This document shows, piece after piece, positions 6,807 to 8,373 of a stretch of DNA of 8,373 nt. How positions within the stretch are numbered: position 1 is the stretch's first letter; every line of letters begins with the position of its first letter. The notes under the pieces were generated by a model, which did not search any database, was not told where the DNA came from, and saw only the letters and a program-made list of their open reading frames with translations. Source of the stretch: an uncultured Actinomycetes bacterium (GTDB taxonomy: Bacteria; Actinomycetota; Thermoleophilia; Solirubrobacterales; 70-9); contig CAMLHB010000098.1 in assembly GCA_946479725.1 (NCBI GenBank), forward strand, positions 1-8,373. The letters are read 5' to 3'. The position numbers and the translations under genes are program-made.

Positions 6807-7679
6807 GTGACCGTGCCCGCGCCGTTGCTTGCCGTCGATGCGCCCTCGATGCTGTTCCGCGCCTTCTACGCGCTGCCTTCCAAGATCGTCGGGCCGGACG
6901 GGCGGCCGGTCAACGCGCTGCTGGGGACGGCGAACCTGATCCTCAAGGAGGTCGAAATCCACCGGCCCCGCGCCGTCGTTCTCTGCTTCGGGCCCGACGC
7001 GGCCGCCTACCGGACCGAGCTCTACCCCGCCTACCACGCCGAGCGCGAGGCGGCGATGCCGGATGAGCTGCCGCACCAGTTCGCCGACTCGCGCGAGTTC
7101 TTCGAGGCCTTCGGCTGGACGGTCGCGGTCGGCGAGGACCTCGAGGCCGACGACCTGCTCGGCACCTACGCGAAGCTCGAGGCCGAGGCCGGCGGGCGGG
7201 CACTGCTGCTGACCGGGGACCGCGACATGTACCAGTGCGCGACCGAGGAGGTGACCGTGCTCTACGTCCGCACCGGCGGCAAAGGCGCGGGCGCCGAAGA
7301 GGTCGGCCCGGCGGAGGTGCGCGAGCGCTACGGGATCGACCCCGCGCGGGTCCCCGACTTCATCGCCCTGCGCGGCGACCCCTCCGATGGGCTGCCGGGA
7401 GCCAAGGGCGTCGGCCCCAAGACCGCAGCGGAGCTGCTGCGGACCCACGGCTCCCTGGAGGCGATCCTCGACAACGCGATCCGCGAGCGGCGCCCGGCGC
7501 TGCGCGGGGCCCTGATCGAGGGCAAGGAGGACCTGCTCAAGTTCAAGGACATCGCGACGCTGCGCGACGCCAAGGTCAAGCGGCCGAAGGACCGGCCAAC
7601 CGACTGGCCCGGTGCCGCCGAGGCGGCGCGGGCGCGGGGAATGAAAAAACTCGCCGAGCGGCTGGAGGCGAACGCCTGA
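6807..7679 (+). CDS. Stand-alone 5'-3' exonuclease (PolA N-terminal-like, FEN/H3TH family)
   Basis: This 290-residue nuclease has the fold of the N-terminal domain of DNA polymerase I and no polymerase part. It would act on 5' ends or flaps in DNA repair or Okazaki fragment processing. Visible motifs are LLAVDAPSMLFRAFYALP (Asp11), EADDLLGT (Glu113, Asp115, Asp116), TGDRDMYQC (Asp138, Asp140), and the helix-3-turn-helix segment RGDPSDGLPGAKGVGPKTA (Asp191, Asp194). Length and pattern resemble the actinobacterial Rv2090 type. Two catalytic-region positions differ from the family: the usual FD after the second strand is FG (Gly62, with Asp64 two residues later), and the YKxxR motif is YHAER (His77 instead of Lys). 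Activity could be altered or adapted. GTG at 6807 was chosen from its -10 box; GTG at 6789 would add six residues (MSYKCN). It diverges from yadG. Confidence 0.88.
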   Translation: MTVPAPLLAVDAPSMLFRAFYALPSKIVGPDGRPVNALLGTANLILKEVEIHRPRAVVLCFGPDAAAYRTELYPAYHAEREAAMPDELPHQFADSREFFEAFGWTVAVGEDLEADDLLGTYAKLEAEAGGRALLLTGDRDMYQCATEEVTVLYVRTGGKGAGAEEVGPAEVRERYGIDPARVPDFIALRGDPSDGLPGAKGVGPKTAAELLRTHGSLEAILDNAIRERRPALRGALIEGKEDLLKFKDIATLRDAKVKRPKDRPTDWPGAAEAARARGMKKLAERLEANA

Positions 7680-7690
7680 CGCTGGGCGAC

Positions 7691-7713
7691 TTTGTCAACC
7701 AATGGTTTGCAAA
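7691..7713. promoter_or_regulatory. 23-bp imperfect palindrome (TetR-like operator candidate) before the DUF2804 gene
   Basis: The site is TTTG, two bases, AACCA, a central A, TGGTT, two bases, CAAA, centred on 7702. Only the two-base spacers fail to pair. It lies in the 63-bp gap between the exonuclease stop and the DUF2804 start, and its right half overlaps the candidate -35 box (7707-7712). A bound protein would block that promoter. Length and symmetry are of the kind bound by TetR-family repressors, but no regulator gene is in the window. Confidence 0.5.
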
Positions 7714-7742
7714 ATCGCGCAGCTCGCGAGTACCTTCGCGAT
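7707..7742 (+). promoter_or_regulatory. Promoter with leaderless start for the DUF2804 gene
   Basis: TTGCAA (7707-7712) and TACCTT (7731-7736) are separated by 18 bp and match four -35 bases and the TAnnnT pattern respectively. Six nt separate the -10 box from the GTG at 7743, so transcription probably begins at the start codon. No Shine-Dalgarno sequence is present. It gives this gene its own promoter despite the short gap behind the exonuclease gene. Confidence 0.5.
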
Positions 7743-8373
7743 GTGGATTCCGCCTCCCTCCCTCTCTTCGAGCAGCGCCAACTGCGCAAGCGCTGGCGCT
7801 ATATCGGTGTCTTCGCCGAGGGACTGATGCTTTGCGCGGCGCGGGCGCAGGTCGGACCGCTGACGCAGTCGTTTTGGGTCCTGCTCAACCGCGGCAGCGG
7901 CCGGCAGTGGTCCCATACCGCGCTGCGACCGGGCACCCGCGAGGTGACGATGGAAGGGCCGCGGCTGGAGATCGACGCGCCCGGCCTGCGCGCCTCCCTG
8001 CAACTGGGCGAGATCGCGCCGATCGAGGTCACCTGCCCCAGCGGTCGGGCGACCGCATGGACCCGCAAGCGAGTGGGGATGCCGGTCGAGGGCACGGTCG
8101 AGGTCCCAGGGCAACGCTGGGACGTCACCGGCCGCGGCGTCGACGACGAGTCGGCCGGCCACCACCAGCGCCACACCAGCTGGAACTGGTCGGCCGGCGT
8201 CGGCGCCGCCGCCGACGGCCGCCCCCTCGCCTGGAACTTCGTCACCGGGATCAACGACCCGCCGAGCGGCAGCGAGCGGGCGATCTGGATCGACGGAGAG
8301 CCGGTCGAGCCGCCGCCCGTCACCTTCGACATCGCCGACGAGATCCGGCTCGACGGCGACGAGATCCTCCGCT
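7743..8373 (+). CDS. DUF2804-family protein (3' end beyond the window)
   Basis: From GTG at 7743 the + frame stays open through 210 codons to the window edge. It begins MDSASLPLFEQRQLRKRWRY and has uniformly G/C-ending codons. Stretches I recognise from the DUF2804 family are KRWRYIGVFAEGLMLCAAR, QSFWVLLNR, TAWTRKRVGMPVEG, DDESAGHHQRHTSWNWSAGVG, and LAWNFVTGINDPPSGSERAIWIDGEP. The last block, with its His/Trp cluster and Asn-Asp-Pro-Pro, is the most characteristic. No biochemical role is established to my knowledge. There is no signal peptide and no membrane segment in the visible part, so it is probably cytoplasmic. The frame is the same as that of the preceding exonuclease, whose TGA at 7677-7679 is the upstream stop. 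TTG at 7692 or 7707 are possible but weaker starts. Family membership is from memory of the motif pattern. Confidence 0.8.
   Translation, partial: MDSASLPLFEQRQLRKRWRYIGVFAEGLMLCAARAQVGPLTQSFWVLLNRGSGRQWSHTALRPGTREVTMEGPRLEIDAPGLRASLQLGEIAPIEVTCPSGRATAWTRKRVGMPVEGTVEVPGQRWDVTGRGVDDESAGHHQRHTSWNWSAGVGAAADGRPLAWNFVTGINDPPSGSERAIWIDGEPVEPPPVTFDIADEIRLDGDEILR

Noticed and set aside
7695..8332. Two overlapping minus-strand open frames at the right end
   Set aside because: The plus strand here carries the DUF2804 coding frame with conserved motifs and G/C-ending codons; the minus frames are rich in Arg, Pro and Ser and look like shadows.

Overview
The window reads as chromosomal DNA from a very GC-rich bacterium, most likely an actinobacterium. 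The reasons are strongly G/C-ending codons, frequent GTG starts, TAnnnT -10 boxes lying directly upstream of start codons, and a short 5'-3' exonuclease of the mycobacterial Rv2090 type. The flavour (GlnK variant, DUF2804 protein, a PBP with a Glu/Pro tail) suggests Thermoleophilia/Solirubrobacterales, but that placement is inference. I see no rRNA, tRNA, CRISPR array, insertion sequence, phage or integration site. It looks like ordinary core chromosome, with a few unusual residues and regulatory layouts.

Layout. 1-97: the C-terminal end of a + strand gene with a low-complexity tail. 117-716 (-): a secreted cupredoxin with an amicyanin-like copper loop. 789-1169 (+): a glyoxalase I-type metalloenzyme, divergent from the cupredoxin. 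A hairpin at 1178-1217 separates it from the convergent 1225-3363 (-) class A penicillin-binding protein. Divergent from that, 3484-5117 (+) is a glnK-amtB operon whose genes overlap by 4 nt. A long hairpin at 5125-5170 closes this operon and the convergent yadG-yadH-like ABC exporter operon (5171-6708, -), whose genes also overlap by 4 nt. Divergent from the exporter is a stand-alone 5'-3' exonuclease (6807-7679, +). It is followed, behind its own promoter and a palindromic operator-like site, by a DUF2804-family gene (7743 onward, +) that runs off the right edge.

How the parts relate. Only two groups are clearly functional units. GlnK and Amt form an ammonium uptake/sensing pair, and YadG and YadH form an ATPase/permease exporter. 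Copper protein, glyoxalase, PBP, exonuclease and DUF2804 protein look like independent units. Every convergent junction after the first is closed by a G/C-cored hairpin, and several genes have TAnnnT-like boxes 6-10 nt before the start codon, implying leaderless or near-leaderless transcripts.

Most worth a second look: the Amt carries Glu in place of the first twin-His residue and Phe in place of the Trp148 equivalent, while its partner GlnK lacks the modifiable Tyr51 and has Glu in place of Gln39. The exonuclease has lost two canonical catalytic-site residues of its family. I found no clear evidence of a wholly new multi-gene system.
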